This document shows positions 48,595-60,699 of a stretch of 64,000 bases of DNA, piece by piece. The stretch comes from Megachile rotundata (Eukaryota; Arthropoda; Insecta; Hymenoptera; Megachilidae): the NCBI RefSeq assembly GCF_050947335.1, contig NC_134997.1:6076001-6140000 (forward strand). Direction: 5' to 3'. The position numbers and the translations under genes were made by a program. Position 1 is the first letter of the stretch; each line of letters opens with the position of its first letter. The notes beneath the pieces were generated by a model. The model was not told where the DNA came from and did not search any database. It saw nothing but the letters and a program-made list of their open reading frames with translations.

Positions 48595-49530
48595 GCACCG
48601 ACTTAGGAATTTGGGATATTGGAGATTTGACAGCTTACAAATTTAAGAATTTGGGATGTAAAAAATTTGGGGATGTAATAACTTAAGAATTTTGGAACTT
48701 GGAATATTGGAAAATTGGGTATTTTATAATTTGCAAATTTAGGAATTTGGAATATTTGAAATTTGAGGATTTGATAATTTAGAAATTTAGGAATTTGGAA
48801 CGTTGGAAACTCGAGCATGTGATAATTTAAAAATTTTTGAATTTGGAACATTGGAAATTTGGGGATTGTATAACTTGCAAATTTAGGAATTTGGAATATT
48901 TGAAATTTGAGGACTTGGTAATTTGGAAATTTAGGAATTTGGAACGTTGGAAATTTGAGCATGTGATAATTTGAGAATTTTGGAATTTGAAATATTGGAA
49001 ATTTGGGGATTGTAGAACTTTCAAATTTTCGAATTTGGAACATTGGAAATTTGGGGATTGTATAACTTGCAAATTTAGGAATTTGGAGCATTTGAAATTT
49101 GAGGATTTGGTAATTTGGAAATTTAGGAATTTGGGACGTTGGAAATTTGAGCATGTGATAATTTGAGAATTTTGGAATTTGAAATATTGGAAAGGGGATT
49201 GTATAATTTGCAAATTTAGGAATTTGGAACATTTGAAATTTGAGGATTTGATAATTTGGAAATTTAGGAATTTGGGACGTTGGAAATTTGAAGATTTTAT
49301 GATTTGGAAATTTAGGAATTTGGAACGTTGGAAATTCGGGCATATGATAATTCGAAAATTTTTGAATTTGGAACATTGGAAATTTGGGGATTGTATAATT
49401 TGCAAATTTAGGAATTTGGAACATTTGAAATTTGAGGATTTGATAATTTGGAAATTTAGGGATTTGGAACGTTTGAAACTTGGATTTGAATTTGCAAATT
49501 TAGGAATTTGATAATCTAAGAAATTTGATG
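48595..49530 (+). repeat. 48-bp minisatellite (GGAATTTGGAACATTGGAAA)
   Basis: GGAATTTGGA at 49411 and GGATTTGGAA at 49459 give a 48-bp period. About 19 units fall into types, according to whether the middle reads GATTGTATAATTTGC, GATTTGATAATTTGG or CATGTGATAATTTG, in a partly regular order. Minus-strand open frames up to 273 codons are translated repeat because 48 is a multiple of 3 and the unit lacks stops. Confidence 0.93.
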
Positions 49531-49780
49531 TTTGAAATTTTATTAATTTCGAAACTTGTAATTTGGAATTAGTTTAATTAGCTTAATTAGTTTTAAGTTT
49601 AAGCTTAATTAGTTTTAAGTTTAAGCTTAATTAGTTAAATTTCTCTATCAAATTTAAGTCACAAAAGTGAAACAAATCCCCCTTTTCTGTCTCTTTCAAT
49701 GAGGAACCTAAAGGATTTAAATTAAAGAGAAAAGTATAGTATTCATCGACACTTGCTCTTTAAAACAAGCCCTTCAAAAG
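49530..49780. other. AT-rich spacer
   Basis: A tripled AGTTTAAGCTTAATTAG phrase at about 49570-49640 is the only structure seen. Confidence 0.5.
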
Positions 49781-49945
49781 AATGCCAAAATTCCAAACTG
49801 TGAAGGCTCCTTATTTCTTACCAAATTCGAAATCAATAAAATGATGAAATAAACCCTCCTTAATTTCACACAGACTATAACATACATCAATTAAAACAAA
49901 ATCGCAGATGGCAACGTCAAATGTGATCGATTTAACGCGAAACGA
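49781..49945 (-). repeat. Dispersed ~165-bp repeat, copy A (minus)
   Basis: The reverse complement aligns with 62263-62431: GTCTGCGATTTTG-like, TGTGAAATTAAGGAGGGTTTA, CATTTTATTGATTTCGAATTT and GCCTTCACAGTTTGGAATTTT all have counterparts in order. There is no indel across at least 36 codons, and both copies keep TAA at the same place. Identity is roughly two-thirds by eye. Confidence 0.8.
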
Positions 49946-50500
49946 GGCAGCCGTAAGATTGAAGTAGCAGTATTTCGCAACGAGACGAGGATAACGATTA
50001 ACAAGAAAGAAATAAAGGGTCGAGGCTATTCCCTTTGATATTGTACGCACGTACGCAAGCAACCACCTTCGCGGCGAGCAAATCGCGGGTTACGAGCCGA
50101 AGGAATTCTTCGGTTACCCCCCATTAAGGCTGATCCTCGTAGAGCCGCAGACGCTTGCAACGACGCTCCTCGAATGCCACGCCGACAGAGAGACGAAATC
50201 GAAAGGTTATGGTCAGAGCACAGACCCAGACCACGTGTACACCCACACTAATTCACGACAAAACACGTTCCATGTGATTGGTACACTCGGATTCATGGAT
50301 GTATACAGGCCAAGGAAAGATGAGCGGTGAGTAGTGGTACATCGGGTAACTACGCTACTCTTCGGCGCTTGTCGGGTGATCAGGTGATACGTCGGTCGAT
50401 ATAGATTTCTGGGGGCGATATGGTAGAATGTTAGAATGCGATCGGAGGGTGCAGGTTAATTGGGAAGTGTGTGAATGGATGGGAGAATATTTTGAATTAT
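49945..50500. other. GC-rich unique island
   Basis: 50040-50460 is GC-rich and CpG-rich, without a recognisable exon. It lies directly beside the dispersed 165-bp repeat. Confidence 0.35.
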
Positions 50501-50509
50501 AAATTGGGT

Positions 50510-51125
50510 GATAGGAGAATAGGAATGGAGTTAGGTTTATTTTATTTTTGTCTTATTAGTATTCTATTTGAAGTCTATTTTTATTCTATTTTTGTTTTTA
50601 TTTATATTTTACTTTTATTCTATTTTTTATTCTCTTTCTTATTATTTTTGTACATTATATTTACATATTGTATAAATACATTATTCGCATTATTTTTTAT
50701 TCTATTTGGGTTGTATTTCTTCTCTGTCTATAGTCAATTTCTAGTCTATTTTTAGTCCATTTTTATTTTACTTATATTTTATTTTTGTTATTATTTCTCT
50801 TTCTCTTTCTATTCTTATTCTACTTTTTTTCTATTTTTTTTTTTTGTTTCAAAATTATGGCTGTCCTACTTTATTTATATTTTTTCCATTTTTATCCTAT
50901 TTTTACCCTTATTATTTCTTTATTCTATCTCTGTTTTATTTTCATTTTATTTATATTCTCTTCATATTCTATTTTTATTTTTATTTCACTTTAATTTTAT
51001 TCATATTCTGTTTATATTATATTTATATTCTATTTCTAGCCATAATTTTTATCTTCATCTTTATTTTGTTGTTATTTATACTTTATATATATTTAATTTC
51101 TATTTTATTTATATTTCATTTATAA
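50510..51125. repeat. T-rich low-complexity tract (TATTCTATTTTTATTTT)
   Basis: Dominated by TTTTATTCTATTTTTATTT words of no fixed period. Open frames of 69-94 codons here are Phe/Leu/Ile-rich translations of low-complexity DNA, not membrane proteins. Confidence 0.8.
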
Positions 51126-51544
51126 ACAATTTATATTCTGTTTCTATTCCATTTTTAAAAAAGAGTATAAACGTTAGAAATTTTGGACATAAATTAATAA
51201 ATAATTCAACAAAGTTACAGTGATGAAAACAGGATTTCAGCAGGCGACCATCGCGCAACTCTGATACAGAAACGAGCGGAACGCCATTATGAATCAGCCA
51301 TAAGCCGATTAAAATTCTCTCCAGGGCATTACAAGATAATATTCCTGCAAATAAGATGTAATCTTGAATTCGTTTCAATTATATCAAGACAGCTTAATGA
51401 ACGTTTACGTTATATTTCGACGTTTCAAATTTAGTTGAATATAAGATCGATAAAATTAATTGAATTAATAGAGATGCTTTCGTGAGAATTCCATTAAATA
51501 CTCTAGATGAAGGAGGATAAATGAATTTCTATATCATGCGTTTA
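51125..51544. other. Unique AT-rich spacer
   Basis: An 89-codon minus-strand open frame (51109-51378) with no recognised motif. No other feature. Confidence 0.35.
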
Positions 51545-52691
51545 TTTTGAAAGTGGCCTAAGTTCATTTGTCAGTTGTTTGTCATTAACTGTGATAAAGT
51601 ATACTTGATGTTAACTACCATAAACAAATTTTGCGGCTAAATATATTCAGAGTATACAATAATTTTGGATATATAAATTTTCGCAATTGATAGTTGAAAA
51701 ATTAACAGAAAGTGGTCTAAGTCCAACCTATCGATAATATCAGAAACCGCAGATTTTCAAATGTCCACAGTGATGTTGGTAATTACAATTATTAATTAGT
51801 TAATGTAATAATTAATTAGTATTAACACGATATACACCGAAGCACCATGACTTCAAATCCCTTCCGCACACACGAAATGTAAACGAGCAGTAAATTGTCA
51901 TGTAATTTATATAGTTGGATTTTCTGAATCGCATAAATGTTTTTTAAGTGTTGTAATGAAATATAAAAGAAATTGAATATTGTTTTCTCAATTCGAAACA
52001 TTTTAAATTATATCGAATGGACTTGGCTGTTTCTTTGATGACAAATCTAGTTATTAATTTTGAAAGTGTCCCTTCTCGGTAAGAAGACATTCGCTTAATA
52101 ATTGCTACTATTTCAATAGGAATTGTAAATTTAACTCTCTTAGATACACTTCAGTGTAATACATCGGTATCCAATTTCTAATTTCCTTGAAACGCACACT
52201 CTCTCAATTTAAACATAAACGGATTTAGGCCACTTTCAAAATGAACGGCTCAATTGTTCATTTCAGTAAAAGTTAACACAAAATTAAAAAATAATATCTT
52301 AACAAATTTTGCAATTTATGCAAACGTCATTTGATCAGTTTGGTTTGTTTCAAAAATTCACGACTTATAAAGCTGTAAGTTAGTAAGTTTTAACGAGAAA
52401 CTCACCCAGTATTAGGTTAAGTATTAACGTTGTATTTTGAAGACCATGTCACCCAGTAACTATTTTCAATTTGCAATAATACATTAACTCTTTGCACTTC
52501 TTAATTTCTTTTACTTACCGACTCCTGAATTTACAAAATGGATGAAGAAAGGGGTTCTTCTAATCTAACATAACCTAACACTTTGCACTCCTTAATTTCT
52601 TTTACTTAATTTGTTTTACATTTCTAATTTCATTGAACCGCAAACTCTTAAATATCTCAGTTTAAACATGAATGAACTTACGCCACTCAAT
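51545..52691 (+). mobile_element. Decayed inverted-repeat element with a duplicated right end
   Basis: The left end reads TTTTGAAAGTGGCCTAAG (51545-51562). An inverted copy ends TTTAGGCCACTTTCAAAA at 52224-52241, and a second inverted copy, AATGAACTTACGCCACTCAA, lies at 52671-52690. The ~70 bp before each right-hand copy are also alike (TTTCTAATTTCCTTGAAAC at about 52174; TTTCTAATTTCATTGAACC at 52621), so the right end is duplicated. A further motif, GAAAGTGGTCTAAGTCC, lies at about 51710. No transposase is seen, and I could not define a target duplication. Confidence 0.6.
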
Positions 52692-52699
52692 ATCTTTTT

Positions 52700-53315
52700 A
52701 CTTCCTGCCTTACTATTAAATAAATAACCTATCATTGAATTTTCAAAACTTTTGTTTGCACCTTCCTCTCACTGCTTTCAAAAACTAAAAATCCAAGAAA
52801 ACCGAAATAGCAAAACGAGAATTTCATTAACATCATAAAACTCCTGTTATTAATTATGAATGTATAGTAATATAGAATAAATGGCAGCTAAATTGAAGCA
52901 ATTAATAACGACCTAATGATTAATGTCGATCATTATCAGTAAGAGTCGTAACGATTTGAAGAAATGTGTTAAGCGCATAAATCATGTATGACGATAGTTC
53001 TCATAACTGATAGTCATTCACAAGTATTATCCATCATCGAAACCTTTTGTTCTGTAAAAGGAAAGATTGTAATTGATATTTTGATTCGTAATACAACGCG
53101 TAATCAATGTATATGAAATAATAATGGAAGCTAAAGGACCTCGCTGAAACACTTATTACAGAAAATAATTAATGATACTTGAGTCGCGAAAGAGACAGTT
53201 GCTTCGATAATTAGGGCTGATAAAAATAATTACGAAACGTTCTTAACACTTATAGATTGCACTACTTGGATGGACGATATAAAATAATCTGATTTAATTA
53301 TTGTTGTGTTACTGT
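52700..53315. other. Unique AT-rich spacer
   Basis: No tandem structure and no open frame of note. Confidence 0.45.
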
Positions 53316-53317
53316 GA

Positions 53318-55000
53318 TGGAAATTTTGGGTTCTTCAAATTTTGGATTTGGAAATGTGAGAGTTTAGGGGTTTGGGAGGTTGGGAATTTTGAAATTTGAT
53401 AAATGGGGAATATTGGGATTTGGGGATTTGTGAAGTAGTTGATTTTGAGATTTGGGAGTTTGAGGATGTGGAGATTTAGGAATTTGGGGTAGTGGAAATT
53501 TGGGTATTTGGTAATTTGGAAATTTAGGAATTTGGGGTGGTGGAAATTTGGGAATTTGGGGAATTTGGGGAATTTGAGGAATTTGGGGAATTTGGGGAAT
53601 TCGAGGAATTCGAGGAATTTGGGAATAGGGGAATTCAAGGATTTGGGAATTTGGGAATTTGGGAATTTGGGGATTTGGGGATTTGGGAATTTAAGAATTT
53701 GGAGAATTTGGGGAATGTGGGGAATGTGGGGAATTTGAGGAATTTGAGGAATTTGAGCAATTTGAAGAATTTGGAGAATTTGGAGAATTTGGGGAATGTG
53801 GGGAATTTGAGGAATATGGGGAATTTGAGAAATTTTGGGAATTTGGGGAATTCGAGGAATTTGGGAATAGGGGAATTGGGGAATTCAAGGATTTGGGAAT
53901 TTGGGAATTTGGGAATTTGGGGATTTGGAGATTTGGGGATTTAGGGATTTGGGGAATTGGCAATATCGAATTTGGGAGGTTGGGAAGTATGGAATTTGAT
54001 AAGGTTGGAATATTGGGATTTGGGGATTCGAGAATTTGGGAATACGGGATTGGGGAATTAGGGGATTCGAAAATTTAGGAATTTGGGGTGATGAAAATTT
54101 GGGAATTTGAGAATTTGGAGAATTTGGAGAACTTGGGGAATGTAGGGCATGTGGGGAATTTGAGGAATTCGTGGAATTTGGGAATTTGGGAATAGGGGAA
54201 TTGGAGAATTCGAGAATTTGGGAATTTGGGAATTTGAGGATTTGGCAATATTGAATTAGGGAGATTGGAAACTCTTGAATTTGATAAGGCAGGAATGTTG
54301 GGATTTGATAATTTGGGAATACGGGAGTTGGGAAATTAGGGTATTTGGCAATTTTGAATGTGGGAAGTTGGGAAGATTGGAATTTGATAATGCAGGAATA
54401 TTGGGATTTGGGGATTTTGGAATTAGTTGATTTTGGAATTTGTGGATTTGATAATTTGGAAATTTAGGAATTTGGGGTGTTGGAAATTTGGGGGTTTAAT
54501 AGTTTGGAAAATAAGAAATTTGGGATGTTGGTAATTTGCGGATTTGATTAGTTGAAAATTTAGGAATTTGAGGTGTTGGAAATTTGGGGATTTCATAATT
54601 TAGAAATGTAGGAATTATGCACGGTGAAAATTTGGGGATTTAATAACTTGACAATTTAGAAATTAGGGATGTTGGAAATTTGTGTATTTGATATGGAAAT
54701 TTTACAATTTGGTAACTTGAGAAACTTAATATTTAAAATTTTGTTAATTTTAGAATTTGGGAATTTGGGTATTTGGAAATATAGGATTTTAGGAATTTTA
54801 GATCTTGGAAATTTGGAGATTTAATAACTTGGAAATTTAGCATTTTGATTATTTTAGAAATTTGATGTTTAAAAATTTACTAAACTTGAAATTTAGTTGT
54901 TTGGAACTATATGAATTTAGAAATATAGATGTTGAAAATTTGGGGATAATTTGGTACAGATATTTGATAATTCAGAAATGTTAGAATTTTCGATATTGGA
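53318..55000 (+). repeat. G-rich-strand minisatellite, large array
   Basis: GGGAATTTGGGGAATTTGAG-like words (9-10 bp) to about 54250, then longer units (GGAATTTGGGGTGTTGGAAA type) that decay by 55.1 kb. Runs of GGG spaced 5 bp apart around 53645-53690 fit the G-quadruplex pattern. Open frames up to 135 codons on both strands are translated repeat. Confidence 0.93.
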
Positions 55001-55475
55001 AAGGAATTTTACAATTTTCAAATTTGATGTTTAAGACTTTGTTAACCTCGATATTTGATAGTTTGAAAATATAGGGATCTAGAACTATAAACATTTGAAA
55101 TTTGGTTATAACTTAAAATAGATATTTGATAACTCACAAATTTACGAATTTCTTAATTTATGAAATTTATGAAATTTGTTGTTTGTGAATTACTCTTGTA
55201 AGAACTTGCCATATTTTAACAAGTCTCACAACCTACTCACAATATAACAAATTTCATTGAAATTTTGAATACATTTCAATCTAAAGTTCATTTGTACTAG
55301 TCAATAATTATTCAATACAAAATTCACATAACTTCATTTACTTCAACAGTGCAGCAGTGAATAATCAGTGCTGACATACTTGCCAAATAAATCACATGGC
55401 GAAGTAAACTAGCGAAATACTACTAAAATGTATTAAACATCAACATATTTTTGTTCTAATCCAATAACTCCACAA
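55000..55475. other. Spacer with a possible relic of satellite family A
   Basis: About 55260-55400 shares words in order with family A (CATTTCAATCTAAAGTTC, ACTAGTCAATAATTATTC, AATACAAAATT, GCTGACATAC...AAATAAATCA). Similarity is weak and gapped, so the link is tentative. Confidence 0.35.
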
Positions 55476-56320
55476 GACTACCACAATCCCGTCTTCACTC
55501 ACCACCGCATTCTCCACTCCCCATCGAAGCGACGTCCTCTCGAATTCCCATTAAGGACGAAACAAGCGGTCATAATTACAGCGCAATTATCCCGCGATGC
55601 GAATGACGCTTGGCATCTCGCTACCAAAAACCCTTCGAAAATCCTTCGAAACCGTCAACAAACATGGTCGTTGCCTCATCGACTTCAAGGCGAACCGACT
55701 GTTAGGATCGCGCATCGTTTAATCATCATCGAGACAAGGTCGCAAGAAAATACCAGGCCATTCTGGCTGGTCTACCGAACGCAACAAGAAGACACTCGAG
55801 AAACCAACACCGAAAGAACGCATCAGCATAACAACAATAACAACAACAACAGAATAGGGCCGAGTGCGAAAGCACGAGCTGTGGGCCGAGCCGACAATGC
55901 GGCAGGTACCTACCCCGCAGGCATTCCATCAAGATGCTATCGAAAGTGGCCGAGCACGAGGGGCCCAGAGGGAGGGGGCTGGGAAAGGGGGCCCGAACGA
56001 GCGACAAAGAGGAAACACTCCCGAAGGAGGAGGCCGCCGAGAGATATTAAAGGATGCTGAGCCGCCGACCGGGAGAAGGAGAGGCATCCCATGGCGTGGT
56101 GGGTCCCAAGGCACGAAGGATCACGGTCGGGGCCCACTGCCCCCCACACCTCCCCACACATCTTCTACCTTTACCACCCCGCCAACCTCGTACGCGAACG
56201 CCCTCGAAAATGCGACTTTCCGAACGACGCATGCCTCTCATTTTTCTGCAGTTGCTAACCCTGATGAACTTCCGTACGACTCATGATTTTTAACCCTTTA
56301 TGGACGAGTTTGTGTCGCGC
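55475..56320. other. Most GC-rich island of the window
   Basis: CpG-rich and GC-rich, most strongly at 55860-56160, with open frames in several phases on both strands (up to 140 codons, e.g. 55671-56060 and 55864-56286). Arg/Gly/Pro-rich text and a (CAA)n run at about 55831-55850 come from composition. No splice sites or family can be assigned. It could be a promoter or first exon. It sits between two arrays of the same minisatellite family in opposite orientation. Confidence 0.45.
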
Positions 56321-56519
56321 GGTTTAACCTTTGATGTACGATACTTTGCTATTTATTTGTTGGTTACACAAATTTTCAAATTCTTAGGGTTCTGAATAAC
56401 CAACATTTTAATTCGCAGATTTTTTAATAGTCAAATTTTTAATTCTCAAGTTCGTAAATATCGAAATATTCAAGTTTGAAATCTCTAATTTCTAACTTCT
56501 CGAAGGTATAAAATTGTAT

Positions 56520-57395
56520 GATTAACAAATTCCTAAATCTCCAAATGATCAAATTCCTAAAACCTCAAATTCCTAAATTCCCAAATACTAATATTCCCAA
56601 ATTCCCAAATTGCAATATTTCCAAATTCACATTCTCACAAATCCTCTAATTCGCAAATCTCCGAATTACCAAATTTCACAATTCCTATATTTCTAAGTTC
56701 CCAAATTTCCAAATTCCCAAATTCTCTAATTACCTAAATCTCCAATTCGAAAAATTTCTAAATTTTCAAGTTCCTATATTCCCAGATTCCCAAATTCCCA
56801 AATTCCCAAATTCCCAAAATCCCAAAATTCCAAGCTTCTAAATTTTCAAATTCTTAAATTCCCAAATTCTCCAATTCCCCAAATCCTAAATTCCCCAAAT
56901 CCCAAATTCCCCAAATTTCCCAAATCCTCAATTCCCCAATTCCCCAATTCCCCAATTCCCCAATTCCTCAAATCCTTAAATCCCAAATACCCCAAATTTC
57001 CCAAATCCCCAATTCCTCAAATCCTCAAATCCCAAATTGCCAATTCCCCAATTCCTCAAATCCTCAAATCCCAAATACCCCAAATCCCAAATTCCCCAAA
57101 TCTCAAATCTGCCAAATTCCTCAAATCCTAAATTCCCCAAATTCCTCAAATCCTAAATTCCCCAAATACCAAATTCCCCAAATTTCTCAAATCCCAAGTT
57201 CCCCAAATTCCAATTCCCCAATTCCTCAAATCCTCAAATCCTCAAATCCCAAATACCCCAAATCCCCCAATTTCCTCAAATCTCAAATTCCCCAAATTTC
57301 CCAAATTCCAAATTCCCCAAATCCCAATTTCTCAATTCCCCAATTCCTCAAATCTCAAATTCTCCAATACCAAAATTCCCCAATCCCCTTCACAC
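56520..57395 (-). repeat. C-rich-strand minisatellite (CCCCAAATCCCAAATTCC)
   Basis: CCCCAAATTCCTCAAATCC-like words in units of 8-10 bp, complementary to the array at 53.3-55.0 kb. Some longer blocks (CCCCAATTCCTCAAATCC) recur at about 56970, 57045 and 57215. Confidence 0.92.
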
Positions 57396-58095
57396 TGCCC
57401 ACAGCCATACCAAAACAAAAAAAATTGAAATGTATTTTACAACGAAATAATCGTAGTAGAAGTAACTAAAAAGTCACCCCATATTTCATCCCCGTCCCGG
57501 AAACTATCGAAAGAAAAGTTTCTAGCAAGCTGACGTTGAAAATGGCGGGGTTCTCGCGCTTTAAAGGGCAGCGCTTATTACACAGATTGGATTAAAGGTC
57601 TGCCACGAAGGCGAATGGTAGGCGGTGGTTGAGGGTGCTGGTAGACGCGAGGGACCAGAATGGGCAGAAGGTGGTTTTGGTTGGGACAAGAAGAAGGAGG
57701 GAATGCTTTGCGACGGTGTTCACGTGTATACACGCGTGTACACTTACACGCTGGCGTATGTACACTCGGGAGCAACGCAGCCTTCCTTTCGATAAGGAAT
57801 AGAACTTGATAAGAATCATTTTTAAATTCAAAAATCTCTAAACTCGATAATTTGTAAAATTTTAAGATTCTAAAAAACTTGTTAAATTTCTAAATGTACG
57901 TATCGATTCTCTTGGCGCTGAGTCCTCAGACCCACAGATACCTAATTTTAAAATCTCTAAATTTGAAAGTTTGTAATTTTCGAAATTCTTAAATTGAAAT
58001 TGAATTTCTAAAGTTCGATGTTTATGTATTGATATTACTACTTACGGTTGTGACCTGCTACAAATATTTAATTTAGAAATTCCTAAGTTCGAAAA
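57395..58095. other. GC-richer island, then AT-rich spacer
   Basis: 57470-57780 is GC-richer. The minus-strand frames (65 and 79 codons) start at TTG or within repeat-like text and show no domain. GTGTATACACGCGTGTACAC near 57724-57743 is a GTGTAC-rich near-palindrome. Confidence 0.4.
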
Positions 58096-58300
58096 TTTAT
58101 GATGTTACAAAATACCTAGATTCCTAAATTCCCAAATATCATATTTCTAAATTTCCATGTCTTCATATCTATAAACTAATGTCAAATATTCACATCCGCA
58201 AATTTCCAAATTTCAAGATTCCAAATTTCCTAAATTTCCAGAACCCCAAATACCTAAATACAAAAGCTTCCAAATTTCCAAATCACCGATTTCTTACGTT
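58095..58300 (-). repeat. Short degenerate CCAAATTTCC tract
   Basis: TTCCAAATTTCAAGATTCCA and similar words mark a small, decayed member of the AAATTTCC minisatellite family. It runs into an open frame (58179-58400) that is partly repeat. Confidence 0.65.
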
Positions 58301-60105
58301 TGCAAATATCCAAACTCTCGAGTCTTGCCTCCGTATTTTCAAATCTTTAAAAGCCAACGGTTGCGAGACCTCTCTCCCCTCGGTTGCAATATTTCCCTAG
58401 AGAAACCAGATTTGCTGTTGACTGTACGCGCAAGGGAACTGGCGGCCCACCTTCACAAGGTGATTCACTGCCAGCTCAACGCGTTGTGCTCAACCATTAC
58501 GTACTTGCGAATCGTCGTTGAAATGTTCCAGACGCTTCCATATTGTACATAGAGTGCCCCAACATTGATCAGCACAGATAAGTCCTGCGAACATATTTCC
58601 TTTGACAAAATTTCGCCATCCAAAACGCTGTTTAACCTATAAGATTCTGTTCATGTGTCCACAGTTGAATCCCTTTCGCTGTTCTACGTAAAAAAGTATT
58701 GTACAATAATAAAAAAGTTATTAGTTATCGAGGTATTTTTATAAAATCGTTATTGAACATGGTTCCAGTTGTTACTATTCATTTTTCTGATTCGACGTTA
58801 TATTATATCGGCACTGATAGCGGAGTCATCTGATATAGTTGAACCATCTTGCATACAAAAAATTAGATTTATTAGATCAAAACGTGAGTGACAGTTTTTT
58901 AAAGATAAAGAATTATTAAGCAAATAACACGCTGTCAATGAAGATATTTGGTTGAATCGGCCATGTACTGTATAATGATTTCGAATAGAGAAAAGAGTAC
59001 GATGTCTGAGGTTTCCAGGTGGAACAGATTAGAAAGAAGTATATCTAATATTATTTACAACTTGAAAAAGAAGTAGGATGTCAGACATCGAACGCCTCTT
59101 CTCTACAGACAAATTTTGTTTTGTTCAAATGTGATAGATTACACGCTGTGGACATGAGACATATTATTTCATCTTGGGATGTTCTTGCATCAAAAATGTA
59201 AGAATATCTAATAAATCGCTGTAGACACGTGACTCTTGCGATATACTGCGAAACGAAGAAAATGTCGTACCCCTTCTACCGTATTAATATATTTATTACA
59301 ATATACAGTCCAGATTAACGAGCCACACTCTAAGCGAGTACGAACCGAGGAACACGAAAGAACACGCAAGGAGTCAACATTGTGGAAAGTTTTAGAAGCT
59401 CTCATAAGACCAAGGGCTTCATTCCATACATATCAAATATGATTACTAAAATGGAGGTCAGCGAATCGAATGTCTAAATCGCGGATGCTTCGATCAGAAG
59501 TTAACCGCGAACCATTAAGCAGTTGTAAATTAAGGGCTCATTTGGAGAAAAGCGAATGACATTTAGAAACACCGGAAGACAAACGGCTAGGCAACGCACA
59601 AGTCGACAAAGGTCAATTAGTAGCTGGTCAGACGAAGGACACTAAACGATTTTCCGTGCATATGATTTTACCGTTGAACGAGGGAAAAGAAGCAGCATTC
59701 AAATTACATGTACGGTCTTTTTGTTTCTATTGCATCTCGGTGGTATCGAACCACCTCGGTCGTGTTTACAGTTTGATTGTATAAGTCCCGCCGGTGCAAT
59801 CTTGCACCGAGAAACGAATGTGTTGGCGTCCGAAGCGACGATGCAATGGGAACCGCCCGAGGCGTGTCGGTGCACCCTGCAAAGGCTCTCAATCGCAAGA
59901 ATGCAAAGGCCAACCGGTCCGCTCGATTCCGATCAGAATTTCGGCCGAACGTGCCCGTAAACTTCGCCTTTAAAATAGCACGTTTTATTGTTACACGCGT
60001 GAGAAAATGGAGGCTCCAGCCGATATGTCTCCTTGAAACGATCGATCGATCCTTCGAACAATTTTCACATTTTTCCACGGTTTTCTTTGGGGAATGCTAT
60101 ATTTG
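58300..60105. other. Unique region with GC-richer patches
   Basis: 58330-58680 and 59210-60080 are GC-richer. Open frames of 65-142 codons overlap in opposite strands around 59704-60205 without recognised motifs. GGTGGTATCGAACCACC at 59739-59755 looks like a tRNA T-arm on the minus strand, but no acceptor or anticodon arm follows. Confidence 0.35.
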
Positions 60106-60107
60106 GA

Positions 60108-60285
60108 CATTGGGTGATTCTCAAGCTTTCGGATTTCAGGTTTTATGGATATTCAATTTTGGACAATTGGGGGTTTCTCAAAGTTTAGGATGTCAGATTT
60201 TATAGATATTCAAGTTTGGACATGTGGAGCTACTCAAACTTTCGGATTTCAGATTTTATGGTCATTCAAGTTTGGTAATTTGGTG
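60108..60285 (+). repeat. ~58-bp tandem repeat, three units
   Basis: CTCAAGCTTTCGGATTTCAG, CTCAAAGTTTAGGATGTCAG and CTCAAACTTTCGGATTTCAG begin at about 60120, 60177 and 60234. Each is followed by ATTTTATGGATATTCAA-type text. Confidence 0.85.
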
Positions 60286-60645
60286 AACCTTGCGAACCTG
60301 CAAAGCTCAACTTCCATTTGGAAACTAGTAAATTATAAAATCTATAATTACAAAAATATATCCCTTTCTTGTATCATCATTTTCCTCGTAAACTCCTTAA
60401 TTCACTATACGTTCCATTTTCCTAGAAAAATCCTAAACTCCAACGTTTATAATTCGTCTCGCAAAGCTACATCTACGTTCACTAACCTTCAACGAAAACC
60501 AATGATTCATAGCTAAAATGAGTGTAGTCCTATAATTATTCAGTCTACATTAAAATTGTGTAAAAGAGAACATGTCTAAAAGAAAATTGACTTGAAAATT
60601 AAAAATGAAAAACTTGATAAAATCCTAAAGAAAGAAAATGAAACA

Positions 60646-60687
60646 GACGATAATATCGTGTAAACAGAGGGTGCCACAGTGCACATA
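60646..60687 (+). repeat. 42-bp direct repeat, left flank of the 16-bp array
   Basis: Starts GACGATAATATCGTG and ends at CACATA. It matches 61483-61524 with only two visible differences. It lies just outside the CCCAAATTT array. Confidence 0.9.
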
Positions 60688-60699
60688 CAGCAGTCTACA

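Noticed and set aside
48603..49424. 273-codon minus-strand open frame (KFPNYQILKF-like)
   Set aside because: It coincides exactly with the 48-bp minisatellite and has a 16-residue period.
50471..51125. Hydrophobic open frames that look like membrane proteins
   Set aside because: The DNA is a T-rich low-complexity tract; Phe/Leu/Ile content follows from composition.
53309..54078. Open frames of 61-135 codons on both strands
   Set aside because: Translated G-rich minisatellite with Gly/Asn/Leu or Pro/Ser/Asn periodicity.
55671..56293. Arg/Gly/Pro-rich open frames in the GC-rich island
   Set aside because: Several phases on both strands are open at once, as expected from high GC; no domain, no clear splice sites.
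59739..59755. tRNA-like T-arm GGTGGTTCGATACCACC on the minus strand
   Set aside because: The seven-base loop and stem fit a T-arm, but I found no matching acceptor, D or anticodon arms at the required distances; it is a simple hairpin.
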